Made by a program: the position numbers and the translations under genes. Positions 35,038 to 45,510 of a DNA stretch of 51,000 nt are shown here, piece by piece. The DNA lies in NCBI GenBank assembly GCA_016946835.1, contig JACVTC010000023.1, positions 985,001 through 1,036,000 on the forward strand, read 5' to 3'. This DNA comes from Neocallimastix lanati (nom. inval.) (taxonomy: Eukaryota; Neocallimastigomycota; Neocallimastigomycetes; Neocallimastigales; Neocallimastigaceae). How positions within the stretch are numbered: the stretch's first letter is position 1; each line of letters opens with the position of its first letter. The notes beneath the pieces were generated by a model that was not told where the DNA came from, ran no database searches, and saw only the letters and a list, made by a program, of their open reading frames with translations.

Positions 35038-38000
35038 ATGACAAAACAATAGCTTCATTAAATAATTTACAAAATAATACTTTTACTAAGAATACTCCAA
35101 TTGATAATAATTCCTTTAACGAAGAATCTGAAGAATCTGATTTTAGTGAGGATGATATCATTATAAATGCTGTAAAAAGAAAAATGAATGATAATAACAG
35201 CGAAAAAGAAGAAAATAATTCCAAGAAAGTACATAAAAGTTTAAAAGATAATCCACGTCCTTTTGCAACTCCTGCTTTAAGAAAGAAGAAAGAAAATGAG
35301 CTGCATAATAAACCAAATAAAGTTTATAAAAATCAAATACTTCCTTCAATTTTAACTCAACCAAATATTAACAAAGAAAAACAAAAAGAAAAGGAATTAA
35401 GAAATATGACAAGAGTAAGAGAAAGTAAAGAAGAAAACAACAATTATTCATCAAAAGGAAAGGAAAAAGTTGAATCTGAAGATATACTTGTAATCGATAA
35501 TGAAATAGAAGATCTAGAAATGAATAAAGATAATCAACAAAATAAAACTAATACTTTGGAAAAATTAATTTCAACAAAAACTAAGGAAACTAATAATGGA
35601 AATACTCAATTAGTAAAAAGGAATATCAAAATGATGAATAATAAAGAACCTTACAATATTATGGATGATTTAAATAATCTTAAATCCAGTATTACGATAG
35701 GTCAACTCTTGAATGCATGTCCTAAAATTCGTTCACAATTAACTCAAGGTTTAAAGTTAGAAAAGTCTAAAATAATTGGAACTGTAGACAATGTAATAGC
35801 ACGAACTTTATTAGTAAATAACTATGACCATAGCTACATAAGTAAAAGTAATGAAGTAGCCGAAGAAGACTTAGCAATGGTTGATGCAAGTGTTGACGGA
35901 GTACTAGGAAAACTTTTAATTGATTCTTGTAGTAACCTAAGCATCGTTACTAAGCAGTATTTTGATAAATTACCTGGTGAATATGAAACAGTTGGAAAAA
36001 GTCGTGGAAGAATCCAACTAGCAACACAAGATGAAGAATACTCGGAAGGAATTATTGTTCGATTACCAGTAAAAATTAATAATTATGAATTTAATGCGGA
36101 CTTTAGAATTATTGAGAAAGAAGACTCATTTTATGATATGTTAATAAACTTTAAAACTCAAATCGATCATTGTTTATTTATTCATCCAACCTTAAACAGT
36201 CTATGTAAACTTTTGTCAGAAAGTGAATACGAAGAAATAGCTAAAATAAATAATCAATATTATGATGAAGAAAGTATAATCTGCACTATTAGAAAAGTTG
36301 AAGAAACGAATAATGAAAAGGAAATTATAAAGGAATTAACTCCAATGGAATTTATTGAGAGTGATGAATTTTTAAGTACCTTAAATAAAGATTATAAAGA
36401 ACAAATTATTAAAATTCTCAAAGAAATGATTGACATAGTTGCCACTTCAACAGAAGAACTAACTCCTTCTAAACTTTCACCACATAAGATCCGTTTGAAA
36501 GCAAATGCAAAGCCAGTAAAATTAAGAAGTTATAGGTTAACTAAATTAAAATCAGATATCTTAAAAGAAGAACTTACAAAGCTTATTAAGAAAGGATTGA
36601 TAGAACCATCCTGTTCAGAATGGTCATCTCCAGTAGTACTCATTCTAAAACACAATGGAAAGTGGCGCTTGTGCATTGACTACCGAAAAGTCAATGATAT
36701 GACAGAAAAAGATTCTTATTCAGTTCCATATATAGATGAAATTTTTGATAGTCTCGGAGGAGCTAAAATATTTACAACTCTTGATTTATTTTCTGGTTTT
36801 CACCAAATCTTAATGGATGAAGAAAGCGTTGAAGTAACCACTTTCACTACTAAGTTTGGAAATTATCAATTTAAGGTTATGCCTTTTGGACTTACTGGAG
36901 CTCCCTCAACCTTCCAAAGAGAAATGAATAAAATTTTATTCCCTTTTATTGGTGAATTTGTTTATGTATTTATTGATGATGTTTTGATCTATTCAAAAAG
37001 TATCGAAGAACATTTAATTCATATTAAACAAGTATTAGAAGTATTTAAAGAAAACAAGTTAAAAATTAATATTGAAAAGTGCCATTTTCTTCAAACTGAA
37101 GTTGATGTATTAGGTCACAAACTTACTACTAAAGGATTAAGTCCCATGGAAAGTAAGATAACAGCTATTAAGAAGTGGGAAGCCCCTTCATCACTTCATG
37201 AATTAAGATCATTTTTAGGAGCAGTGGGATATTATCGTGATTTTATTCCTAAATATGCTCAAATTACCTCACCTTTATGTAAATTATTGAAAAAGAATAC
37301 CAAATATGAATGGAATAAAGAACAACAAGAAAGCTTTGAACTCCTAAAAGAAAAATTAATCAATGCACCTATTCTAAAATTTCCGTCATTTGACAAACCT
37401 TTTATCATTAGAACTGATGCTTCGTATAATGGAATTGGTGGAGTTCTTTTACAAAAAGAAGAAGAAACCGGTAAGGAGCATCCAATACACTTTATAAGTA
37501 GAAGTTTAAAGAAAGCTGAAAAGAATTATGGTATTACCGATTTAGAAGGAACCGCTTTGTTTTACTGTATGACTAAATTTAAATCTTATATTGAAGGAAA
37601 TCCATTACCTACAACTATTTACACAGATCATAAACCATTAGTTGGTTTATTTAAGAATAAAGAACCTTTGAATGCAAGGCAAACAAGATGGTGTCTAACC
37701 GCTAGTATGCTCGGAATTAATATAAAATATGAATCAGGCAAAAAGAATGTGTTAGCTGATGCTCTTTCAAGAATGAAAAGTAAGGAAGAGAGAAAGATAT
37801 TATTAACAAAAATTACTAATGGAAATAATGAAGAATTATTATCTAAAGTTATAAAGGAATTTATTAATGAAAAGTTTACTGTTATTGATGGTGAAGATTA
37901 TTTTATCGACAATGGAAATTATAGAAAATTAATAACGGACGAAAATGAAAGGTTTAAATTAATTTTAGAAGCTCATAATATTGGCCACGAAGGATATTAC

Positions 38001-38999
38001 AAAACATATCAAAGACTTAAGAAAAACTTTTATTGGAATCATATGATTAAAGATATCAAAAGAATTGTTAGTAATTGTGAAAAATGCCAGTTAAATCGTC
38101 CTCAACCATATCCAGAACCAACCGAAATCCATCCAACTAAAGTGGAGGGTCCCTTTGTGCATTTAGGATTAGATATTATAGGACCGTTACCAAAAACAAG
38201 AAATAATAATCAATATATTATAGTAACTGTTGATTACTTTACCAAATGGGTTGAAGCCGAACCCACTGAAAACATAACTTCCTCTGATATAATTAAATTT
38301 TTAATAAACGTTTTTGCAAGACATGGTGTGCCTCAAGTTATTACTACAGATAATGGAGTCCAATTCACTTCTGATATGACTAAAATCTTTCTTGATCTTT
38401 ATGATGTTTATGTAAAATTCATAGCTACCTATCACCCTGAATCCAATGGTCTCACTGAAAACCGAAATAAAGAAATTGGAAAATTACTTCGTTTATTAGG
38501 AAGGAAAAATCAAGATTGGGATGAAGTTTTACCTTCTGCTTTATGGGCACTTCGAACTACCAAAAATACAGCTACCGGACATTCTAGTTTTGAATTAGTA
38601 TATGGAAGAGAAGACCAACAGCCTTATGATATAGCCATAAGAACAATTGAAAATGCAGGTAAATCGTATGATGAAATTTTAATGGAAAAATTTGTTCGTC
38701 ATTATCAATGGACTAGAGAAGCATGCGAAAATGTGAAGAATGCTAACAAGTATTGGGCAACAAGACGAGAAGAACAAATAAGTATGAAAAAAGGAAAAGA
38801 ATTAAAAGCTGGTGATCTTGTTCTTGTTAGAAACTTTAGCCGCACTAAGCTAGAACCATATTACAATGGACCATTTAAAATTTTAAAAATTCAATTCAAC
38901 ACGGCAACCTTAATCGATCAGAAGACTGGAAAGCAACTCGATAGGAATGTTCACTTTAAAAATTTAGTAAAGTTTAACTCCGCTTACAGAGAAGCTTGA
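35011..38999 (+). CDS. Element B pol (protease, reverse transcriptase, RNase H, integrase)
   Basis: The frame is open from 34980 and is entered by -1 shift at 35010; its first ATG is 35184, but this is probably not the real start. Numbered from that Met: a long Lys/Glu/Asn-rich region, the aspartic protease with DSCS at 247-250 (Cys instead of the usual Gly), reverse transcriptase with FIDD at 596-599, RNase H with Asp745 (RTDASYNGIGG), and integrase with its HHCC zinc finger from His931 and the D,D-35-E triad Asp997, Asp1056 and Glu1092. A GPF/Y-type module (YYNGPFKILKI) follows near the end, and no chromodomain. The stop is at 38997-38999, 18 bp before the 3' LTR. All motifs but the protease one are standard, and the frame is unbroken, so the element may still be active. 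Confidence 0.92.
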
Positions 39000-39017
39000 G
39001 TCTTCGTCGGGGCATCT

Positions 39018-39513
39018 TGATAAGAATGTACTAAATAATGCATTCTTAATTAAATCTACGATTTATTTCTAATACATTATGTGTACATTATTATTTTTGT
39101 ACTTTAATAAATTTTTAAATCCAAAGATCAAAAATTAAATCAAAAATTATATTAAACTTTATATTTTTATATTAAATCTTATATTAATAGTAATATTTTT
39201 ATATATTTAAAACTTATATTAGCAATATTAATAATAAATCTTATTTTTTTTATATTAATAATGAAAATTTATATTAATAATATTTTTATATATTGATAAT
39301 TAAAAATTTATATATTATATTTTAACTTTTTATTATAAAATTTTATATCGAAATGTTTTATTTTATATTGAAAAATATTTTATTTTATTAAAAACCTTTA
39401 TATTAGAATAGTATTTTTATTTTTATTTGAATATTTTAACAGATTGTAATAAAAATTATAGCCAATTAAATAAATTCTTATTAGTAATATTTTAGATATT
39501 TTTAAATAAATAA

Positions 39514-39570
<57 letters not shown>

Positions 39571-39878
39571 TTTTATTAATATTATAAATGTATTTTATTT
39601 ATATTGTTATAATTAAATTTTATATAATTAATTATAAAAATCAATTTAAATTTAATAGTTTTTAAAAAAAAAAATAAATAAAATGTAATTTAGTGGCAAG
39701 AACAACTTTTATGCCTTGAAAAAAAATATAAATAGTTGTAAATTTTGCTACTAATTTTTAAATATCATCGAATAAAATCAAATAAAATCAAATAAATTTA
39801 TAAATAAAAATAATAAATAAATAAATAAAATTTGTGTTTCCTTACTTTATTTTTATTTAATTCTCTAAAACCTTAACA
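39018..39878 (+). repeat. 3' LTR of element B (861 bp)
   Basis: Copy of 31848-32709, one A shorter in the run near 39665-39674. It follows the pol stop by 18 bp. The bases before it (TCGTCGGGGCATCT) are a weak purine tract at best. Confidence 0.93.
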
Positions 39879-39882
39879 TTAA

Positions 39883-39962
39883 TTATTTGTTTTAAAACTT
39901 TATTGAAAAATAATACTAAATATTAAAATAATAAAATAATTGTAATTATTGATTCTGTTATA
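39883..39962 (-). repeat. 3' LTR of element A, proximal 80 bp
   Basis: This piece starts (minus strand) TATAACAGAATC immediately after the purine tract and a single T, and leads into the TTAA where B entered. Joined to 31287-31847 it makes a 641-bp LTR with terminal inverted repeats TATAACA/TGTTATA. Its partner in the 5' LTR is predicted beyond the right edge. Confidence 0.75.
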
Positions 39963-39963
39963 A

Positions 39964-39972
39964 CTCTCTCCC
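39964..39972 (-). promoter_or_regulatory. Polypurine tract of element A
   Basis: GGGAGAGAG directly follows the gag-pol stop codon on the minus strand and precedes the 3' LTR start (T + TATAACA). It is where plus-strand DNA synthesis would start. This placed the true LTR border inside what first looked like a 3' untranslated region. Confidence 0.65.
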
Positions 39973-42900
39973 TTAGAGACGGATTCCAGACGTCTTAGGT
40001 TTTGGTTTATTTGGAAACTTCTTGTGGAATTCGGCAAGAAGTTTATTGCAATGAAGATTCTCAAAAGGTTCCCATGAGTTTTCAGAATCATCATAACCTT
40101 TCCAATGAATTAAATATTTAATTTTGTTATGAAATTTCTTTGAATCAAGAATAGATTCAACTTCATATTCTTTTTCTCCATTAAGTATAATAGGTTTTGG
40201 AGTTGGGATATTTCTTTCTGTAAATTCATTTTCATAGGCTGGCTCAAGAAGTGAAACGTGGAAAACTGGAAAGACCCTAAAAGAGTTTGGTAACTTTAAT
40301 TTATAACTTACATCTGAAATTTTCTTTAAAATAGTAAATGGACCAGATTTCTTAGGAGCAAGTTTACCTTTTTTATTATTTATTAAATCATTCCTTAACA
40401 GCCAAACTTTTGAGCCAACTTTAAACTCAGGCGGAGACATATGTTTATCATCATAATATTTTTTTTGAAAATTAACTGCACTTTGAAGATTTTCTTTAAG
40501 TACATTTCTTAATTCTTTTAAGTCTTTAGCAATAATTTCAGCACGAGGGACAATAGAAACATCTGGAGTAGAAGGATCAAATTTAGGATTGAACCCATAA
40601 TTAAGAAAGAAAGGAGTAGCATTTGCAGATTCTTGTATTGTGTTATTGTAAGCAAATTCTGCAAGAGATAAATATTCTATCCAATTATTTTGTTGATAAT
40701 TAACATAACATCTTAAGTATTGTTCAAGTATTGCGTTTACCCTCTCCGTTTGACCATTAGTTTGCTGATGATGAGCAGATGATAAACAAAGATCAACATG
40801 AAGTAAATTAAATAATCTATTCCAAAATTTAGAAGTAAACTGAGTACCTCTATCCGACACAATATCCTTTGGCAGACCATGAAGTTTGAAAATAGAATTA
40901 AGAAATTGTTCAGCACAATCCTCAGCAGAGGGAACTGATTTAAAGGGAACAAAATGAGCCATCTTCGTAAAGCGATCAACTACGACAAGAATATAAGACA
41001 TACCATTGGAAGAGGGAAGATCTGTTATAAAATCCATTGAAATTGATTCCCAAGGATTATTGCCAATGGGTAAAGATTTAAGTAAACCGTAAGGTTTATG
41101 ACGAGGAGCTTTTGAAGCGCAGCACACATTACAAGTACGAATATATTTTTTAATATCCTTATGCATACCAGGCCACCAATAATTTCTAGAAACTAAGTCA
41201 GAGGTTTTATTTATGCCAAAGTGGCCAGCAGTAGGAGAATCATGACAAGAACAAAGAATTTTAAATCTAAGGCATTCAGGAATATAAATAAGATTGTCAT
41301 ATAAAAGAATACCATTGGAGAACGAAAGGAGATCAACCGAAGCAATGGGTTTCTCATTAGCAGAAGGCTTTTCAAAATATATCTTAACATTATTAAAGAA
41401 AGGATCCTTGGAGTAACACTTTTTAATTTCATCTTGTAGATTTGATTCAATAGAGATCCTTGAAGTAAAACAAAAATTTTCCGGTTTAAGTACTTGGTAA
41501 GGTTTAGCAGGTTCATGATTATCATAATCAGGACGGCGAGATAAAGCATCTGGCTTACCACCGCGAGAACCTGGACGATACTCAATTTGAAAGTCAAATC
41601 GAGTAAAGAACATTGACCATCTAATTAAACGTTGTGAAAGCTGTTCTGGTTTCTTAAAGTAGAGTAGATTTCTATGATCAGTAAGAACTTTAATAGTATT
41701 CTTAGCACCTTCTAAATAGTACCTCCAAGTTTCAAAAGCAGTCTTAATAGCAAGTAACTCTTTATCATAAATTGGATAATTGCATTCAGCAGAGGTAAAA
41801 GCTCTAGAATAGAAAGCAATTGGATGAAGCTTATTATCTTTAGAGCTAACTTGGGATAAAATACATCCAAGCGCAAAATTACTTGCATCCGTTTCAACAA
41901 AAAATTGAGAATTAGGATCAGCAGGAATAAGGATGGGAGCAGAAGTAAAAGAACGTTTAAGAAGTTCAAAGGAGTCATTAGCATCTTTTGACCAAACAAA
42001 AGGAACATTTTTTCTTGTAAGTTTATTAAGAGGATAAGCAATTTTAGCAAAATTTTTTATAAAGCGTCTGTAGAAATTGGCTAGGCCAAGAAACGATTGA
42101 ACTTCTTTAACTGTAGTTGGAGCAGGCCAATCTAAAATAGCTGAGACTTTCTTAATATCCATCTTAAGACCATCTGAAGATACATAATATCCTAAAAATT
42201 TAACTTCGAACTTATCAAACTCACATTTTTCAAGGTTAACATGTAAATGAAATTTCCTAAGTTGTAATAGTACTTTTTTAACGTGTAAATGATGTTCAGA
42301 AAGATCATCAGAAAAAATGATAATATCATCAATATAGGCATAACAAAGTTTACCTAAATAGTCACTTAATGCAGTATCAATCATTCTTTGAAAACAGGCA
42401 GGTGCATTCTTGAAACCGAAAGGCATAACTCTAAATTCAAAGTGTCCTAAGCTACATACAAAAGCTGTTTTGTATTCATCTCCAGACCTGATACGAATTT
42501 GGAAGTAAGCAGATTTTAAATCAAGCTTTGAGTAATACTTATGACCAGGAGCTTTATTAAAAATAACAGTTGTTAAAGGCATAGGATAACTATCTCTAAT
42601 GGTGATTTCATTAAGTTTCCTAAGATCAATACACATACGTAACTCACCATTATCTTTTGGAGCAAATAAAATTGGATGACCAGCTTCTGATTTTGACCTA
42701 ACAATAAAACCGTATTTTAAATAGTCTTTAATAATTTTTTCTAAAGCTATTTCTTCGGGAATTGTAAGGGGATAAATTGCACTATAATATAACTTAGTAT
42801 TAGGTTTAAGGTCAATAGCACAATCAAAACTAGAATGAGGAGGTAAGATTTTAGCTTCTTCTTCACTAAATACATCAGAGAATTCTAGATAAATGGCGGG

Positions 42901-44301
42901 AAGTGTTTTATTTGGAGTATCCATGTTTGGGGAAGAGGCAATTGAATTCTTCAACACGGAAGGAGAAATAGAAGAATTATCAAACAAAGAATTATTAGGG
43001 GTGCATGAACTGGAATAGGCTGGTTTCGAAGAGATAGAGTCGGAAGTATTAGAAGTAAGAGAAAGTGAAGTAGAGTTAACCGAGGTTGAAGGTATTGATT
43101 CAACAAAGGAAGAATCTGACGCATTGTTATTACTATTGCAAAAGCTTAAAATATTATTGTTGAAATCAATTGATGATTTATTTTCTTTAAGAAATCTAGA
43201 ACCAATTAAGCACTCAAATTTGTCGTTCAAATCAATAACAAAAAATTCTGTTAAGACCTGAAGGTTACTAACTTTAAATAATATTGGTATAGTTTTACCA
43301 ACAACGTCTTTGCCACCACCAATACCAGTAATGTTATCAGCTTCTAAATTATCATGTACAAGCTTAAAATTATTAATTTTAGCAAAATTACTATCCATAA
43401 GATTCAAGTCGGAGCCGGAATCTATAAGAGCCTTAGCTTTAATCCATTTATTTTTGTAGTTAAAGGAACACTTAATAATACAATCTTTATTAAATTTCTT
43501 AGAAGAATTAGATCTAGCCATGTGGGAGGAGCCAGGTTTATTTGCTCGCTTTGGACAATTTATTAACTTATGGCCTGATTGTCCACAATATAGACAAAGC
43601 CCTTCTTTAATTCTTCTTGCTCTTTCTTCAGGGGATAAATGAGAGTAATTTGAATCATTATTTGATTTGAAAAAAGAATTAGAATTGGCGTTTCTATTAT
43701 TACTAGAGTTAAATCTATAATACTTCCTATTATTACGAGAATTATTATTATTATTACTGTTATTTCTAGAATTGTAATTGTTGATCGTTGCAAATCGAGT
43801 CATTTGATGATCTATACGATTGGTAATTCGCATTAGTTCACTTAATTTGGCAGGAGGAGGGAACAAACTAATTACTCTTTCTTGAAGTCTTGGTAGCAAT
43901 CCTTCAATATAAACATCCATTAAGGCAAATTCATTCCAGTCCGTTTTTTCCGAAAGCCTACGGAATTCATTATTGTAATCAGTGACTTTACCATATGCTT
44001 TTTGCTTAATATGCATAAGAGCTTGATTACAATTAAAAACTGCATCTACGTCACTGAATCTATCCTTCATAAGTTCAATGAAAGCGTTAAAATCGTCAAG
44101 GACTGGGTTATTTTCATTCATCAAGTCTGCAGCCCAATCCATAGCTTCATCTCTTAACAAAGTGATGGTATAAGCTACTTTTAACGGATCATTGGTGAAA
44201 TATTCAGGACGAAGAGCAATGGCTAACCCAACATAAGCTAAAAATCCCTTGAGCTTAGCTGAATCGCCATTAAAATGAAAATCGTTTGATGAAGAAGACA
44301 T
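39973..44301 (-). CDS. Element A gag-pol polyprotein with C-terminal chromodomain
   Basis: One frame of 1,442 residues, from ATG 44301 to TAA 39973, holds everything without frameshift. Gag occupies about 1-230, with the matrix/capsid-like motif MDWAADLM and an Asn/Ser/Arg linker. The zinc knuckle CLYCGQSGHKLINC is at 236-249. The protease has DSGS at 294-297. A Ser-rich linker (about 390-465) leads to reverse transcriptase with YIDD at 656-659, RNase H (VETDASNFALG) and integrase with a zinc finger (HDSPTAGHFG .. CNVCCAS) and the triad Asp1090, Asp1150, Glu1186. A GPF/Y module (KSGPFTILKK) follows, then a chromodomain from about 1377 (YEVESILDSKK, YLIHWKGYDDSENSWEPFENL). In chromoviruses this domain directs integration by binding chromatin marks. 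The Dictyostelium element Skipper is of this class; identity to it was not tested. Confidence 0.94.
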   Translation of the reverse strand: MSSSSNDFHFNGDSAKLKGFLAYVGLAIALRPEYFTNDPLKVAYTITLLRDEAMDWAADLMNENNPVLDDFNAFIELMKDRFSDVDAVFNCNQALMHIKQKAYGKVTDYNNEFRRLSEKTDWNEFALMDVYIEGLLPRLQERVISLFPPPAKLSELMRITNRIDHQMTRFATINNYNSRNNSNNNNNSRNNRKYYRFNSSNNRNANSNSFFKSNNDSNYSHLSPEERARRIKEGLCLYCGQSGHKLINCPKRANKPGSSHMARSNSSKKFNKDCIIKCSFNYKNKWIKAKALIDSGSDLNLMDSNFAKINNFKLVHDNLEADNITGIGGGKDVVGKTIPILFKVSNLQVLTEFFVIDLNDKFECLIGSRFLKENKSSIDFNNNILSFCNSNNNASDSSFVESIPSTSVNSTSLSLTSNTSDSISSKPAYSSSCTPNNSLFDNSSISPSVLKNSIASSPNMDTPNKTLPAIYLEFSDVFSEEEAKILPPHSSFDCAIDLKPNTKLYYSAIYPLTIPEEIALEKIIKDYLKYGFIVRSKSEAGHPILFAPKDNGELRMCIDLRKLNEITIRDSYPMPLTTVIFNKAPGHKYYSKLDLKSAYFQIRIRSGDEYKTAFVCSLGHFEFRVMPFGFKNAPACFQRMIDTALSDYLGKLCYAYIDDIIIFSDDLSEHHLHVKKVLLQLRKFHLHVNLEKCEFDKFEVKFLGYYVSSDGLKMDIKKVSAILDWPAPTTVKEVQSFLGLANFYRRFIKNFAKIAYPLNKLTRKNVPFVWSKDANDSFELLKRSFTSAPILIPADPNSQFFVETDASNFALGCILSQVSSKDNKLHPIAFYSRAFTSAECNYPIYDKELLAIKTAFETWRYYLEGAKNTIKVLTDHRNLLYFKKPEQLSQRLIRWSMFFTRFDFQIEYRPGSRGGKPDALSRRPDYDNHEPAKPYQVLKPENFCFTSRISIESNLQDEIKKCYSKDPFFNNVKIYFEKPSANEKPIASVDLLSFSNGILLYDNLIYIPECLRFKILCSCHDSPTAGHFGINKTSDLVSRNYWWPGMHKDIKKYIRTCNVCCASKAPRHKPYGLLKSLPIGNNPWESISMDFITDLPSSNGMSYILVVVDRFTKMAHFVPFKSVPSAEDCAEQFLNSIFKLHGLPKDIVSDRGTQFTSKFWNRLFNLLHVDLCLSSAHHQQTNGQTERVNAILEQYLRCYVNYQQNNWIEYLSLAEFAYNNTIQESANATPFFLNYGFNPKFDPSTPDVSIVPRAEIIAKDLKELRNVLKENLQSAVNFQKKYYDDKHMSPPEFKVGSKVWLLRNDLINNKKGKLAPKKSGPFTILKKISDVSYKLKLPNSFRVFPVFHVSLLEPAYENEFTERNIPTPKPIILNGEKEYEVESILDSKKFHNKIKYLIHWKGYDDSENSWEPFENLHCNKLLAEFHKKFPNKPKPKTSGIRL

Positions 44302-44483
44302 TGAAAGAATTATTAAATTATAAACAAGTTTAAGAATTGCAATAGGAAGATTTATTTAATATTATCACTATTATTATTATTATTATTTTTTTTTTTTATT
44401 TATTAGTGCTCCCGAATGAAAATTGTAATGATAAAGAATTATAAATTATTATTTTTCTAGGCGTTTAGTTTAATTGCTGATTT

Positions 44484-44526
<43 letters not shown>

Positions 44527-45510
44527 ATTTGGTAAATATAATAACTAGACTAAATTTCACTCTTTTATGCCTTACAACAAAATAAAAAACCGGCAAGAGT
44601 TACTAACTAGAGGTATATACTAGACCTCAAAATAAAAAATTATAAACTATATATTTTAAAGTCGCTTTACCTTCACGACCAACCTATAGCCTTCGGTGAC
44701 TATAGTTCCTTATTCGCCAGAGCTTATTCGAATAGAGCAACCACCGAACTGTTGAAGTTGGTTGGTAGGATGTGGCTTTCGTTTAATCCACACGCTCTTC
44801 ACGCCCTAGGGTTTTGAAGCCCGTTTATATTCGAATAATTAACGGCTATAGTTTCTAACCTACTGAAACTAGTTACTAACCGCCGAAACTCTGTTTATGA
44901 GCTCTAATCACTCCTAGTATATTTAAATATTATATTTACCTGTAATATTCTTTAAAAAGTCTCAAGAACTGTAGAACTTCTTAAAGAATTTTTTATATCA
45001 AAAAAATTTTTTTTTTTTTTCGCCTAGATAGATTTTGGTATAATTGTGAGTATGCTATTAATACCAAAAACCGAGAATTTTATTTTTTAAAGAAAAAAAA
45101 AAGTAGATTCAAGAAGCAAGGCTGAACCCAAAGAAGATATCAGAGACTAAGAGAAGAAGAGATTTTGTCCAAAAGTAGAAACCAAGAATCAGAAACCCGA
45201 AACCAATGGAAACAAAAACCAAGTCCAAAACTAAGAAATCTGAAACCAATGGAAACAGAAACCAAGACCAAAAATAAGAATTCCAAGGAAAACAGAAAGA
45301 ATCTAACCAAAAGTGGAAACCTGAAGCCAATAAGATAAGTAGCCAAACAGAAACCAAAAACAAGGGAAACAGAAAATCCGAGAGATTCAAAAAAAAAAGT
45401 CCAAAAAGAAAACAAAAAGGCAGTAGACACTAATTCCAAAAGAAAGCTTCAAACCAAACAAAAGGGTAGATATATCAAGGCACGGCGTCTAAATCTTGGG
45501 TGTTTTTTAT
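44302..45510 (-). other. Leader of element A (5' untranslated region)
   Basis: About 1.2 kb separates the 5' LTR from gag. The half near gag has the structured blocks shared with B and a run of about 35 T (plus strand) at 44485-44519. The half near the LTR (45100-45480) is T-rich and nearly A-free on the sense strand, with repeated TTTCCATTGGTTTC words. No TGG-type primer-binding site is seen just after the LTR. Confidence 0.7.
44684..44948 (-). promoter_or_regulatory. Structured leader of element A, shared with element B
   Basis: On the minus strand, AGGAGTGATTAGAGCTCATA (starting near 44915) and CTGGCGAATAAGGA (44720-44707) precede the hairpin: stem CTATAG (44705-44700), loop TCACCGAAGG (44699-44690), stem CTATAG (44689-44684). 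Loop and lead-in equal those in element B; the stem sequence differs but still pairs. Confidence 0.6.

Larger units (their letters stand above)
31848..39878 (+). mobile_element. Element B: complete Ty3-type LTR retrotransposon
   Basis: Both LTRs, leader, gag, pol and 3' end are present in 8,031 bp. The LTRs have TG..CA ends, and the copies differ visibly only by one A in a poly-A tract. A 4-bp duplication TTAA flanks it (31844-31847 and 39879-39882). It lies inside the 3' LTR of element A. Gag and pol are joined by a -1 frameshift signal. No chromodomain is present. Confidence 0.92.

Noticed and set aside
45109-45439. Minus-strand frames of 93 and 99 codons rich in Phe, Leu and Ser
   Set aside because: They lie in the pyrimidine-rich leader of element A and reflect biased composition. 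Neither has domain features.
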